Part shown: positions 24,379-32,988 of the stretch, in pieces
Layout of the letters: each line of letters starts with the position of its first letter
How positions within the stretch are numbered: the first letter of the stretch is position 1
Assembly (NCBI GenBank): GCA_031265875.1
Contig: JAISCA010000053.1
Span: forward strand, 1-38,312
Length of the DNA: 38,312 nucleotides
Direction: 5' to 3'
From: Propionibacteriaceae bacterium
GTDB taxonomy: Bacteria; Actinomycetota; Actinomycetes; Propionibacteriales; Propionibacteriaceae
Program-made: the position numbers and the translations under genes
The notes under the pieces: generated by a model
The model's database searches: none
What the model was told of the DNA's origin: nothing
Seen by the model: only the letters and a program-made list of their open reading frames with translations

Positions 24379-24779
24379 GACGGCCACCCCAAAGGCAGAT
24401 CGGGTGTGGTGTCGACCGTCCCCGCCCGACGGCCCCGCCCCCGACAGATCGACTCCAACAAGTCAAGCTCCGAAGGCCAGAACACACCCCGCCTGGACCG
24501 GTTCGCGGTCCCGTCAATCGTCTCTTGGTGCGTGAACGATCCGGCCACGTCCAAGGTGGTCGTGATCGCGCCCAGGCCGGTCTCGTGCCACCGGAGGACC
24601 GCGCCTCGCAGGACGGCCCGGAACTGGTCCCGTTGCAGCGGGGTCAACCGGGCCGGGTCGCCCAGGCAGGGGGCCACTAGTTGGGCTTGGGCCATGGCGT
24701 CCGTGATCATCGCCTCAGCCTGGGCGAAGTCCAGATCGGGGGCGAAGACTTTCAAATCGTCAACCGTCAAGATGGTCAT
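24375..24779 (-). CDS. Head-tail connector (adaptor, gp6-like)
   Basis: 134 residues. The start, TILTVDDLKVFAPDLDFAQA, and the helical bundle (AEAMITDAMAQAQLVAPCLGD, RDQFRAVLRGAVLRWHETGLG) are the HK97 gp6-like adaptor that docks under the portal. The C-terminus includes FWPSELDLLESICRG, common in actinophage homologues. It is the second connector-cluster gene after the capsid gene. Confidence 0.82.
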   Translation of the reverse strand: MTILTVDDLKVFAPDLDFAQAEAMITDAMAQAQLVAPCLGDPARLTPLQRDQFRAVLRGAVLRWHETGLGAITTTLDVAGSFTHQETIDGTANRSRRGVFWPSELDLLESICRGRGRRAGTVDTTPDLPLGWPS

Positions 24780-24781
24780 CG

Positions 24782-25039
24782 TCAGTCTCCTGGGTCCATG
24801 GGGTGGGCGAGGATGTCACGGGCCATCTGGACGATCCCGATCTGCTCGACGCAATCCATGCCGGTGGTGCCGTAGATCGCCACCCCGCCCGCGCCGCGCC
24901 GGTACTCGACGTCGGTCGAACGGAACCGCAGGATGAGGACGGCCGACAGCAGCATGTCCCCCTCTTCCAGCGAACCCATGTCGAACAAGTCGATGTCGAG
25001 GTCTTGGGCGCAACGCGCCAGAGTCTCACGGTCGAGCAC
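24782..25039 (-). CDS. Small phage protein in connector cluster
   Basis: 85 residues from a GTG at 25039 with an excellent AGGAGG site. No family is recognised. It has a mixed helix-strand pattern (LDIDLFDMGSLEEGDMLLSA, VAIYGTTGMDCVEQIGIVQM) and many acidic residues. It lies between the capsid gene and the adaptor, so it may be a head-maturation or joining factor, but this is only an inference from order. Confidence 0.62.
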   Translation of the reverse strand: MLDRETLARCAQDLDIDLFDMGSLEEGDMLLSAVLILRFRSTDVEYRRGAGGVAIYGTTGMDCVEQIGIVQMARDILAHPMDPGD

Positions 25040-25109
25040 AGGTCCTCCTAGATCGGGGTGTGGCGCCGGGCGGGGACGGTGCGACTGCCGCCCCCGCCCG
25101 ACGGGCCTC

Positions 25110-26177
25110 TCAGCCCAGAGGCGCGGTCGCGATGACCGTGGCCCCCAACGTCGCGTTGGCCCGCTGCACCAGCGGCAAAGCCACCGCCGACACCAACACG
25201 TCCAACCCCTCCGGGTCGTGACGGTCGAACGCGCCGGAGAAGATCCCGGCCCGCTCCCCCTCACCGATGCCGTAAGACGGCTGGATCGCCTCGGCCGTCA
25301 CACCGAAATCAGTGCTCCCCAACGACCCCTCTCCGCCGATCGCCAGACCACCGGACGGCGGCAGCAGCACGACCTGACCGTCCGGGAACACCGGCCGGCC
25401 GAAGTCGTAGACACTGTAGGCATCGTCCGCGACCACCAGACGGGTGATCCCGGCCATGCCGGACAGCACCTGCTGCACGGCTTCCGTGGACACCCTGGTG
25501 GGCAGCTTGTCCGACCGTCCGAGCGCGAACGCGATGACCTGCTTGTTGGCCTGCAACGCGCTCAGTACCCGGTTCGAGACGGCCAGGGCGGACGGCAGCG
25601 AACCGTGCGAGGCCACCTTGACCAGTTCGCGCCAGGCGATCAAGTCGTCCACCGGGGTCGAGTCCGCGCTGTCCCAACGAGCCGCGGCGGCCCCCGGCAA
25701 CGGGATCGTCAACGCCGGGTCCCGCCCGTAGTCGATGGTCGCGGTGATGCCGTTCTCAGCCAACACCAGCTTCCCCGTCAGCAGGGCCTCGACCCGGGCC
25801 AACTCCAGACGGGCGGCCACACCGGCCCCAAGGCGGGCGGCGTAGTCCTCCAGCTTCGTCCCCAGGGCCGACAGCTGGTTGGAGAAGGATAGCTCGGTAA
25901 ACTCCGACACCGGCAGCTTCCGGCTGATCGGAGGGAGCTTGCCCTCCTTGGTGATGGTCGGACCGAGCTGCCCATACGGGGCCTCCGTGTCGAAAGCCCG
26001 GTAGCCGGCCACGTCGACCGGCTTCACAGCCGAAGCGTCAAAACTGTACGACAAGGTCGGGTTCTGCTTGGTGGGCAGCCACTCGGCCATCGGCATCGCC
26101 GCGTCCAGCGCCTCGGCGGCGGCCTGAGCCGCCCCCGTCAACTCGACGGCGGTCTTGTAATCAGTGTTGAGTCCCAT
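25110..26177 (-). CDS. Major capsid protein (Phage_cap_E-like)
   Basis: 355 residues that build the icosahedral head in an HK97-type fold. The start, MGLNTDYKTAVELTGAAQAA, the segment APYGQLGPTITKEGKLPPIS, an E-loop-like region (RKLPVSEFTELSFSNQLSALG) and the A-domain strands near the end (GVTAEAIQPSYGIGEGERAG, DVLVSAVALPLVQRANATLG) match the capsid E group found with a scaffold and a separate decoration protein. It is separated by a single base from the decoration gene's stop. Start and size are clear. Confidence 0.88.
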   Translation of the reverse strand: MGLNTDYKTAVELTGAAQAAAEALDAAMPMAEWLPTKQNPTLSYSFDASAVKPVDVAGYRAFDTEAPYGQLGPTITKEGKLPPISRKLPVSEFTELSFSNQLSALGTKLEDYAARLGAGVAARLELARVEALLTGKLVLAENGITATIDYGRDPALTIPLPGAAAARWDSADSTPVDDLIAWRELVKVASHGSLPSALAVSNRVLSALQANKQVIAFALGRSDKLPTRVSTEAVQQVLSGMAGITRLVVADDAYSVYDFGRPVFPDGQVVLLPPSGGLAIGGEGSLGSTDFGVTAEAIQPSYGIGEGERAGIFSGAFDRHDPEGLDVLVSAVALPLVQRANATLGATVIATAPLG

Positions 26178-26178
26178 G

Positions 26179-26643
26179 TCAGTTCCCACTTCCAGTCGGC
26201 TCGGGGGCGGGGGCGGGGGCGGGCACGTAGTCCACGCCGACGAACACGAAACTGCCCGTCGTCGCCGTCTGCGTGTCCAACACCGGGGCGGTCGGCACGA
26301 ACGCCGGATCGACGATGCCATGGACCAGCATCGCGACCTGAGACACCTCGGTGGTGACCCCGCCGAAGTCGGCCTGCAACTGCTCCGGCTCCAACAAGAA
26401 ACCAGCCAGGTACTGGCGGCCGTCTTGGGCCGTCGGGTCGTAAGGCCCCCAGACGGCTTGCCCGGTCAGCTTGCCCAAAGGCAGGCCGGACGGGATGACG
26501 CCGAGGGTGTCATAGTGCACTCCCGCAGTCAGCAGGGAACGCTTCAAAGAGACAGGGATCGCATTGTCCCTGCCATGTCGAGACCGGAGCCAACGATAGT
26601 CGCCGCCTCCAGTGGTGGTCGTCTTGATCGAAAGATCAGCCAC
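26179..26643 (-). CDS. Head decoration protein
   Basis: 154 residues. SGLPLGKLTGQAVWGPYDPTAQDGRQYLAGFLL is the lambda gpD/HDPD-like decoration fold seen beside E-type capsid genes. The C-terminus is a short Ala-Pro/Glu-Pro run. A GTG at 26643 is preceded by AAAGGAA. It overlaps the scaffold stop by 8 bp. It probably stabilises the expanded capsid. Confidence 0.82.
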   Translation of the reverse strand: MADLSIKTTTTGGGDYRWLRSRHGRDNAIPVSLKRSLLTAGVHYDTLGVIPSGLPLGKLTGQAVWGPYDPTAQDGRQYLAGFLLEPEQLQADFGGVTTEVSQVAMLVHGIVDPAFVPTAPVLDTQTATTGSFVFVGVDYVPAPAPAPEPTGSGN

Positions 26644-27217
26644 GACGATTCCTTTCAATTTGGGTTGTGTATTTCTCGCGGTACCGCTGGCGCGCGTCTT
26701 GGACAGACTGGGCCGCTGGGGCCGTCGGGGCCTTGCCCTGCGACGGATCCGGCTTCGGCGCACGAGGCCCAGCCTGGGCCTGCTGGTCGGCCAACGCGGC
26801 CAACACCTGGTCCGCAGCCGCCTCGACCTCCGCCTCAGTCGACCCCGCCAACAAGCCAGCCAGACCCGTGGGGATGCCCTTGCGGTCCGCCACCTGACGA
26901 CGCAGACTCTCAGCCGCCAAAGCGTCCCGCTCCTGCCGGATCTGAGCCATCTCATCGGCCAGCCGCTGCGCCTCAGACTTCCCCGCGTCCTCAATCCCCT
27001 TCAGCTTGACCGAGTCCTGTTTGAGCTGTTCGTAGTCGGCGTACTTCGCCCGCTCACGAGACAACCGGTCGGTGATGATCCGATCCAGGTCGGCTTGCGT
27101 GGCCGGCGGAGTGTAGGGCTTGGCCTCCGGGGAATCCGAGCCGCTCGGGCTCTGTGGGTCCAGGACTGGCCCGTTCGTGGGTTGGCCGGGCACAGGCGTG
27201 CCCAACGGTTCGCTCAT
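26636..27217 (-). CDS. Scaffolding protein
   Basis: 193 residues, highly charged and mainly helical. A long coiled-coil-like region runs from about residue 45 to 110 (RAKYADYEQLKQDSVKLKGI, EAQRLADEMAQIRQERDALA). A disordered Pro/Ser/Gly-rich N-terminus and a basic C-terminal tail, RQRYREKYTTQIERNRRG, probably the capsid-binding helix, flank it. The ATG at 27217 follows GGAAGGAAGAG; ATGs further upstream are less well placed. It precedes the decoration and capsid genes, as expected for internal scaffolds. Confidence 0.83.
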   Translation of the reverse strand: MSEPLGTPVPGQPTNGPVLDPQSPSGSDSPEAKPYTPPATQADLDRIITDRLSRERAKYADYEQLKQDSVKLKGIEDAGKSEAQRLADEMAQIRQERDALAAESLRRQVADRKGIPTGLAGLLAGSTEAEVEAAADQVLAALADQQAQAGPRAPKPDPSQGKAPTAPAAQSVQDARQRYREKYTTQIERNRRG

Positions 27218-27302
27218 CGATTCTCTTCCTTCCACCATCAGGTGTGATCGCCCCTGTTGACCGCCAAGGGTGGGCGTGAAACTCAGTCGGGGGAATGAGA
27301 AG

Positions 27303-27323
27303 ACCCACCGGGAAACCCGATGG
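27303..27323 (-). terminator. Weak hairpin upstream of the scaffold gene
   Basis: On the minus strand CCCATCGGG, a TTT loop and CCCGGTGGG pair with one mismatch, followed by TCTTCTC. The hairpin lies 21 bp after the stop of the small acidic gene and 86 bp before the scaffold start. It may be a partial terminator that lowers or separates expression; the 126-bp gap holds nothing else clear. Confidence 0.35.
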
Positions 27324-27343
27324 GCCAATCTCCAGAAGAGTGA

Positions 27344-27625
27344 CTAAGCGGCGGACGTGGTCACGGACACGAACGCGGAAAGGTCGAGGAACTCCGGGTC
27401 GTCATCGGCACGCGGAACCACATCGTCGTCATCGAACACCGGACACGATAGGACCTCGCGCACGTCGTCTTTTGTCACCAGTTGCGAGAGAGTGTCTATC
27501 GCCGTCTTGGCGTTGACGAAGAGGAAGCCCACCGGGTCGATCGAGACGAGATCGGCTAAACGACTGCCCGAGATCTTTTCCCGGACCTCGCCGATGTCAA
27601 GATCGACGTAATAGCTGACCTTCAT
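27344..27625 (-). CDS. Putative immunity protein for the MuF-linked toxin
   Basis: 93 residues, acidic (an FDDDDVVPRADDDPEFLDLS stretch near the C-terminus), with a beta-rich N-terminal half, VSYYVDLDIGEVREKISGSR. I do not recognise a family. The ATG at 27625 overlaps the toxin stop (ATGA), so it is translated immediately after the toxin domain. Small acidic proteins directly downstream of toxin C-termini are the usual form of immunity proteins for basic nuclease tips. The neighbouring phage genes go straight from minor head protein to scaffold, so this gene looks like an accessory insert. Function is inferred from context. Confidence 0.62.
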   Translation of the reverse strand: MKVSYYVDLDIGEVREKISGSRLADLVSIDPVGFLFVNAKTAIDTLSQLVTKDDVREVLSCPVFDDDDVVPRADDDPEFLDLSAFVSVTTSAA

Positions 27626-28935
27626 AACTCCCAGTGTACATACTCACCATCAGTGATGATGACATCGAGCGACCGCACATCAGCACCATAACGCAGCAAC
27701 GCTAATTCCATGCGGGCCTTCGCCTGACCCATGGTCAATCCGGCCTGACGGGCGTCGATGACGATATGGGCGGATTGCCCTCGGGCGTTACGTACAGCCT
27801 GAATGATTGCGTTGTCCGTGTCGGCCTTGGTCGCCTTGAATTCGACTGTACGCGTGAGACCGATCAGGACCGCGTCTGGAGTCCGTTTGCCGTGCTCATT
27901 GATGTCCTTGACGGAGAGCACGGGCTGCCCTATGCGCGCTTGCCAGGCCGCGATGATCCGTTCCGAGTCATACCTGTAGTGGCGATCCGGCTTGTCTTCT
28001 GACGCGATCAGCCCTCTGGTTCGAAGCTCGGCCACAGAGAACAAGTCCGGCTTGACGGCACCTTTGGGGCGGCCGAGCATACCGTCGTGGACGAGATCCG
28101 TCCGCTTGGGCTCAAGGCCCGTCGACTTGGCCCGCTTCTCGTCAAACAGCGCCCCAGTCGGGGACGTCGACCGGGAGTCCCGAAACAGTCCGGTCCCCCC
28201 AGTCTCGGAACGCATGGCGGCCATGGTCTCCTTGGCCGACATGCCCGGCTCGTGGGCGGCGTTGTAGGCGTCGATGTACTCCTGCTCCCGCGCGGTCGGC
28301 TGCCACTCCCCGAAGACTTCCTCCGCCGTACAACCACAATTGTTGTGATATTTGCTGCCGTCTCGTTGGGCTGTGACTGTCGTCTTGTCGTAGACCGGCC
28401 CGCGCGTCACCAACATCGCGCACCAGGTGCAAGGGTCAGAGTCTGGGACCCGCCGCCACCCCGACGACAGCTCGTTCGCGCCAGCGGACAATCCGATGAG
28501 GTCACGCCCTGATGCCATCGCCTGCTTCGACCAGCGCGGGCGTAGATCCTTGAGCGCAGCCGCGACCGCAGCCTCGGGCGAGCGCCCAGACTCGATGCGT
28601 TCACGGACGGAGAGCAGGACCCAGCCGAACGTCTGATACGTCCGCTTGAGGTCGAACTCGGGCCGGACGATCGGCATGTCACCAACGTCGAGCCCAACCG
28701 CCTCCACGGCCCTGTAGGCCCGTAAATACGCTTCTGCCTCTCTGACCCCGATGCTATGAGAAGCCCTCATGGCGTCGACCATCGCCGCCGCCCACCGAGG
28801 ATACGAGCCATCCAGATCGTTCGGGGCCAGCAAACGAGACAGTTCGTCAAAGACGTCCTCCGCCGCCAGACCGAGCAGGACCTGCTCGCGCTGATGCGCC
28901 GCCGTCAGATCCCGACCATCAGCCGTCCCAGCCAC
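27622..28935 (-). CDS. MuF-type minor head protein with C-terminal PD-(D/E)xK toxin-like domain
   Basis: 437 residues. The first 210 are a Mu gpF/SPP1 gp7-like minor head domain, with the metal-type cluster C169-x-W-C172, H197 and C200-x-C202 (CTWCAML, YHNNCGC). After a linker, residues about 315-437 form a separate domain: YDSERIIAAWQARIGQPVLS, TPDAVLIG (D354), VEFKAT (E365-x-K367), then SAHIVIDARQAGLTMGQAKA and SLDVIITDGEYVHWEL. The D-(x)10-E-x-K spacing and the IVIDAR and DVIITDG strands resemble nuclease tips of contact-dependent CdiA toxins. MuF proteins ride inside the capsid, so the domain could be delivered with phage DNA. It is followed by an overlapping immunity-like gene. Confidence 0.8.
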   Translation of the reverse strand: MAGTADGRDLTAAHQREQVLLGLAAEDVFDELSRLLAPNDLDGSYPRWAAAMVDAMRASHSIGVREAEAYLRAYRAVEAVGLDVGDMPIVRPEFDLKRTYQTFGWVLLSVRERIESGRSPEAAVAAALKDLRPRWSKQAMASGRDLIGLSAGANELSSGWRRVPDSDPCTWCAMLVTRGPVYDKTTVTAQRDGSKYHNNCGCTAEEVFGEWQPTAREQEYIDAYNAAHEPGMSAKETMAAMRSETGGTGLFRDSRSTSPTGALFDEKRAKSTGLEPKRTDLVHDGMLGRPKGAVKPDLFSVAELRTRGLIASEDKPDRHYRYDSERIIAAWQARIGQPVLSVKDINEHGKRTPDAVLIGLTRTVEFKATKADTDNAIIQAVRNARGQSAHIVIDARQAGLTMGQAKARMELALLRYGADVRSLDVIITDGEYVHWEL

Positions 28936-28936
28936 A

Positions 28937-30241
28937 TCATGCCGCCATAGACCGGGCCATCAACTCGACGGCACTAGGGTTCGCGGCCCAGTCGGCCTCG
29001 ATCTGAGCCTGCTCCGCCGGAGTCAACCCAATCCTGTCAAGTGTCACCTGGCTCCTAGCCGGCAACACGTTCGCGCCGACCAGCTTCGCCGCCTCATCCG
29101 CCTTCGCCGCCCTGGTCGGCGTCGCCGGATCAGCCCACCGACACGACACCCGGGCGAACTCCTCCGGCACCACACCGTCACGCACCAGCAAAGCCAGCCG
29201 GGCGACCTCCAACCAAGCCGCCCCGAACATCTGCGCCCGCCGCTCAGCCTTCTTGATCAGGCGCACCTCAGCTGCCCTGATCGCATCCGCGCTCGCCGGG
29301 TTCGCGGCCGTCGCCACACCAAGATAAGCGTCCGGGATGCCGGCCGCAGCGGCCAGCTGCATCGCCAACGTCCGCAACTGCTCGATATGCGACCCCGGCG
29401 ACACGGCCGGGAACTGAGTCACAGTCGGCGTCTCGCCCTTCCCATCGGCCTCAATCGTCCACAGTCCAGTTGTCAAATACTTCCATTTGTCGATGGCGTC
29501 CGGCGCCGCGCCCAACACGATCCGCTGCGGCGAGGAAAAGAATTCCCGGTTGACAGCCATCGACAACAGCACACGGGCCGCCTCGTCCACGAGGTCACGC
29601 ACCGGCGCGCTGATCTCCGACTGCCCCTCCCGGCGGGAAGCCGAAGTCCGGTTCGCCATCATCACGACCGGCACACGACCCAAACCATGCCGATCACGGT
29701 CGGTCTCCACCCACGACCCGGAAAACTTCTCCAACCAAACAGTCTCATCCGGCAGATACAAAGTCCCAGTCGGCGGCTCCCCCTTGACCAACGGGTCCAA
29801 CGTCAACGCGCACGACAGACGCCTAGATCGGGCGTCCCACAGCCCCGTCGTCCCCAGGGCGGACTGCACCGTCACCAACGGATCGGGCTCGCCAACCAGG
29901 GCGGTGCCGACCGTCACGAACCCGACCCCGAACATCAAAGCGTCCAGGTGACACAAGCCCGACTCACCATCCAAGCAATTGGAGTTGAACACCAGGTCGA
30001 GACCCAACGCCCCTGAAGGGTCGTTCCAGCCCAACAGGCCGATCCGCTCGTCCAGCGCGTCGACCACCACGCCGGCCCAACCCAGTCTGGGGGCCATGCC
30101 CCGCAGTGCCGGCGGCACAGTCAACCCAGCCCAGTGCGGCTTGACCGAGCCCTCGTAATAACCGGCCTTGACCAGGTTGCCCTTAAGTCGGCCGCTCAGA
30201 GCGGACTCCAGCTTCCGCACCAGATCCTCTTCAGGCAGCAT
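28937..30241 (-). CDS. Portal protein (SPP1 gp6-like)
   Basis: 434 residues forming the DNA-entry ring of the capsid. WAGLTVPPALRGMAPRLGWAGVVVDALDERIGLLGW is the conserved N-terminal clip entry of the SPP1-type portal family, and ETPTVTQFPAVSPGSHIEQLRTLAMQLAAAAGIPDAYLG is its C-terminal crown/wing segment. The ATG at 30241 (MLPEEDLVRKLES) is favoured because GGGGG lies about 8 nt in front; a GTG at 30250 is possible. It is separated from the MuF gene by one base and follows the terminase by about 60 bp. Confidence 0.92.
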   Translation of the reverse strand: MLPEEDLVRKLESALSGRLKGNLVKAGYYEGSVKPHWAGLTVPPALRGMAPRLGWAGVVVDALDERIGLLGWNDPSGALGLDLVFNSNCLDGESGLCHLDALMFGVGFVTVGTALVGEPDPLVTVQSALGTTGLWDARSRRLSCALTLDPLVKGEPPTGTLYLPDETVWLEKFSGSWVETDRDRHGLGRVPVVMMANRTSASRREGQSEISAPVRDLVDEAARVLLSMAVNREFFSSPQRIVLGAAPDAIDKWKYLTTGLWTIEADGKGETPTVTQFPAVSPGSHIEQLRTLAMQLAAAAGIPDAYLGVATAANPASADAIRAAEVRLIKKAERRAQMFGAAWLEVARLALLVRDGVVPEEFARVSCRWADPATPTRAAKADEAAKLVGANVLPARSQVTLDRIGLTPAEQAQIEADWAANPSAVELMARSMAA

Positions 30242-30303
30242 CCAACGCACCCCCGCTCACAGATCACAAATCAAACGAATATTGCGCTATAGGGTGGTCG
30301 AAG

Positions 30304-32067
30304 TCAGGCGTAGCCCCAACGGCCCTTCCCAGGCTGCCGCTGAGATTTCGCCTTCCGGCCCGAGTTCCCCGCCAACCGGGCCCCCATCACCGCGCCGACC
30401 ATCGCCGTCGCCGCGTCCACCACCTGCAACGAATCCCTGGTCGCCTTACCCAGGGACACGCCCCACGGATTCGGCCTGGCCTTGGCGTTGTGGACATGAC
30501 GGCGCAACGTCGGCGAACCATCCCACCGGAACGGCCCATCCAAGCCCTCCTCGTCCACCCACCGGCGCACCAACTCGGCCGCCTGAGTGAACTCCTGATT
30601 CCGCCTGACACCACCCTGCGCCGACGTGCGCAGATCGAACAACACCGAACTACCACCAGCCCCGGGCGTCGCCCAATTCGCCAACCGGCCACCGAGATCC
30701 CGATGCAACCCATCGATCATCGTCGCCCAATACAACGCCTCAGCCGTGTCGTCCTTCGCCGGACCCGGGTCGATCCCCAACCACAGCACCCGCCAACGCT
30801 CCACCGCGTGACGCACCGCAGAATCCACCTCGCCCCGAGGAGCCAGCCACGAAGCGCCACGACGCCCCTTCGGACGCTCCCAAACCCCGACCTCGAAGGC
30901 GTGATAGTCGAGCGTGCAGCCGACCAGCGCCGTTGCGTCCTCGGACTTAGAGCAGTCCAGGAACAGCGCCACCGGCGTCCCGTCCTCGACCACCCGATCG
31001 CCAGCCGCCAACTTGTCGAACTCGGTCGAATCGACCCAAGAGTCCTCAGCCGCCGCCAACCCATTCAAGAAGAACCGGATCGTGTCAGCCACCGACGTGC
31101 GCGGGTCCATCATCTCAGCCGACAACCTCGGCAGATCAGCCCAAGGAGCGTCCTGGTACGCCGCCTCCAGCCCGCGCATCCGACCGACCTCGGTCATGAT
31201 GTCCGTGTCCGGCGGCGCCTCAATCGAGTCGTACAAGATGTCACGCGCACCCGGATAACCAGCCGCCTGCTGCTTCTGCCAGGCTTCGAACGACCGCTCC
31301 GCCACCGAATCCTGACCCGGCCGATGCGCGTTCGTGAACTCGATCAACCTGGCCTGCACATGAGCCGGCGACTTCGCCACATTCCGCCGCGCCACCCGAG
31401 CCACAGCCGACCCACCAGACGAATCCGTCAAGTGATGCGACTCATTCAGCAATCCGCAAGTCACCGGGTCGCCCTCCCTCGACGCCTCCGCCGACGTCGG
31501 CACCTCGAACCGCGACCCCGAACCCTTCACAACCGTCCGCGACTCACCACAATCCAAACCATAATAGTCGCGTGCCTCGCGCGACCACATCGCGTTAGCG
31601 ACCCGCAGCAGCGTCTTCGACTGATCCGCCGAGTTCGACGCCACCTGCACCAAAGCCAAGTTCCGGCGCGCACCCACCGGACGCCCATCAGGACCGAACC
31701 AACCGAACCCCACCGGCCCCAACAGCTCAATATCCCCAATCGCTGCCGCAAACGGATCTTTGCCACTGCCTTTGCTGCCGCGTTTCACGCCCGAACGCCA
31801 AGTGAACCGGCCCTCGGAGTTGACGTGATACCACAGGACCAGGAACCGCCGCTGACCAGGCGTGAACCGCCACGGCCGACCCGACGAAGGATGCACCAAA
31901 CCAGGCTCCCCAGTCCGACCCTCAGCCCAATCGATCACACCCGGACCAAGACTCATCGCCGCCAACGCCTCACGCTCATCCGGATCGGACGGCCATGGCA
32001 AGGAACACCAAGCCCCAGACTTCGCGTCCACCCAATACCCAGGCAGCAGCAACGCCTCAGAGGTCAC
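30304..32067 (-). CDS. Terminase large subunit
   Basis: 587 residues: the ATP-driven motor and nuclease that packages phage DNA. Walker A is GSKGSGKD (97-104), with the upstream adenine-binding RFTPGQRRFLVLWYHVN. NESHHLTDS holds the Walker B-type acidic residue. The RNase-H-like nuclease domain begins with VALFLDCSKSEDATALVGC and continues with LGIDPGPAKDDTAEALYW. The C-terminus is Arg/Lys-rich. Its start overlaps the small-subunit stop by 11 bp. The long open frame antisense to it is arginine-rich shadow. Confidence 0.95.
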   Translation of the reverse strand: MTSEALLLPGYWVDAKSGAWCSLPWPSDPDEREALAAMSLGPGVIDWAEGRTGEPGLVHPSSGRPWRFTPGQRRFLVLWYHVNSEGRFTWRSGVKRGSKGSGKDPFAAAIGDIELLGPVGFGWFGPDGRPVGARRNLALVQVASNSADQSKTLLRVANAMWSREARDYYGLDCGESRTVVKGSGSRFEVPTSAEASREGDPVTCGLLNESHHLTDSSGGSAVARVARRNVAKSPAHVQARLIEFTNAHRPGQDSVAERSFEAWQKQQAAGYPGARDILYDSIEAPPDTDIMTEVGRMRGLEAAYQDAPWADLPRLSAEMMDPRTSVADTIRFFLNGLAAAEDSWVDSTEFDKLAAGDRVVEDGTPVALFLDCSKSEDATALVGCTLDYHAFEVGVWERPKGRRGASWLAPRGEVDSAVRHAVERWRVLWLGIDPGPAKDDTAEALYWATMIDGLHRDLGGRLANWATPGAGGSSVLFDLRTSAQGGVRRNQEFTQAAELVRRWVDEEGLDGPFRWDGSPTLRRHVHNAKARPNPWGVSLGKATRDSLQVVDAATAMVGAVMGARLAGNSGRKAKSQRQPGKGRWGYA

Positions 32068-32476
32068 GATAATCGCTCATCCGAGTCACCTTCGGCCCCG
32101 GCTCCCCGGCCACAGCCTTCACATACCTGATGCGCAGATCGCGACGGAAATCGTGAGTCGTCCCCAACACCCGCTCCCGATTCCGGATCTCAGTCGCCAA
32201 CCGCAAATCACCCGAATCGAACGCAGCCACCAGACGAGCCGTGTGCTCGGCGAACACCCAATCCGCCTCCGACCACAACACACAATGCGGCATCGAAGCC
32301 ACCGTCCGCCACCAACGCCTCGTCTGAGCCGGCCAAGGCGAACCATCAGGCAAGCGAGGCGGCAACCGCCGCCCGCCCCGGAACGGCACATCCGCGACCT
32401 CGGCCCAATCGAACGTCGGCTTGTGCCGAGTCACAGCCTGACCCTCCGGCTTCGGCTTCGCCCCTCGCACCGCCAC
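32057..32476 (-). CDS. Terminase small subunit-like protein
   Basis: 139 residues from a GTG at 32476, preceded by AGAGGGGG. An ATG further upstream would overlap the preceding gene. The pattern WPAQTRRWWRTVASMPHCVLWSEADWVFAEHTARLVAAFDSGD is typical of actinophage small terminases, as is the closing LRIRY region. It would recognise the packaging site, probably located just upstream around 33.0-33.3 kb. The overlap with the large subunit supports the call. Confidence 0.82.
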   Translation of the reverse strand: MAVRGAKPKPEGQAVTRHKPTFDWAEVADVPFRGGRRLPPRLPDGSPWPAQTRRWWRTVASMPHCVLWSEADWVFAEHTARLVAAFDSGDLRLATEIRNRERVLGTTHDFRRDLRIRYVKAVAGEPGPKVTRMSDYRDL

Positions 32477-32487
32477 GGCCGCCCCCT

Positions 32488-32982
32488 CTACAACACGAAC
32501 CTCCGGCCCGTCATCCTGATGAACCGGCCCCACGAATAACGCTCGATCTTCCCCCGCCGCCAACCAGGGCCTTCCGCAGCGGCCACGAACACATGCACGC
32601 CCTCACCGGACACCGACCGCTCAGCGAACAGCACCTGCTCCGGGATCGCCCTGGCCAGCTCACGGGCCTCAGCGTCGGACACGTGATCTAGGTCATAGCA
32701 ACCCAGGCCCGAGCCCAGCATCACACCGAACCCATCGCCCACCTTCGACGCCTTCACCTCAGCCCAACTCGACCACGTCGAAGGATCAGTCGAAGACCCC
32801 GGACGGCCATCCACCCTCAACGGACGCTTCCCATCAGCCCGCACCCAACGCCGACCAGACAACATAACCTTCGGAATAGCGCAGGCCCGATGCGCCGCCA
32901 CCCGACACCGACCCGAACAGAACCGCGCGTTAGACGGGGCCGCGCCTCTGATCACAGCGCCACAACGCTCACACTTCCGCAT
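32488..32982 (-). CDS. Zinc-finger mini PrimPol-like (archaeo-eukaryotic primase fold) protein
   Basis: 164 residues. A zinc-ribbon-like start (C4xxC7, C22xxxC26) is followed by a compact AEP/PrimPol-type core: GFGVMLGSGLGCYDLDH carries the D97-x-D99 metal pair, ERSVSGEGVHVFV gives the S-x-SGxGxH motif (H130), and ERYSWGRFIRMTGRRF matches the final E-x-Y...RF..TG element. It stops right after this element, so no helicase or long C-terminal domain is attached. Such small proteins occur near terminases or replication genes in phages. It starts with ATG at 32982, with a -10 box 6 nt upstream (leaderless), and is the first gene of the late transcript. Confidence 0.72.
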   Translation of the reverse strand: MRKCERCGAVIRGAAPSNARFCSGRCRVAAHRACAIPKVMLSGRRWVRADGKRPLRVDGRPGSSTDPSTWSSWAEVKASKVGDGFGVMLGSGLGCYDLDHVSDAEARELARAIPEQVLFAERSVSGEGVHVFVAAAEGPGWRRGKIERYSWGRFIRMTGRRFVL

Positions 32983-32988
32983 GCGTCA

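Noticed and set aside
30490-32130. 546-codon plus-strand frame opposite the terminase
   Set aside because: Arginine/proline/histidine-rich shadow of the large terminase; no recognisable fold.
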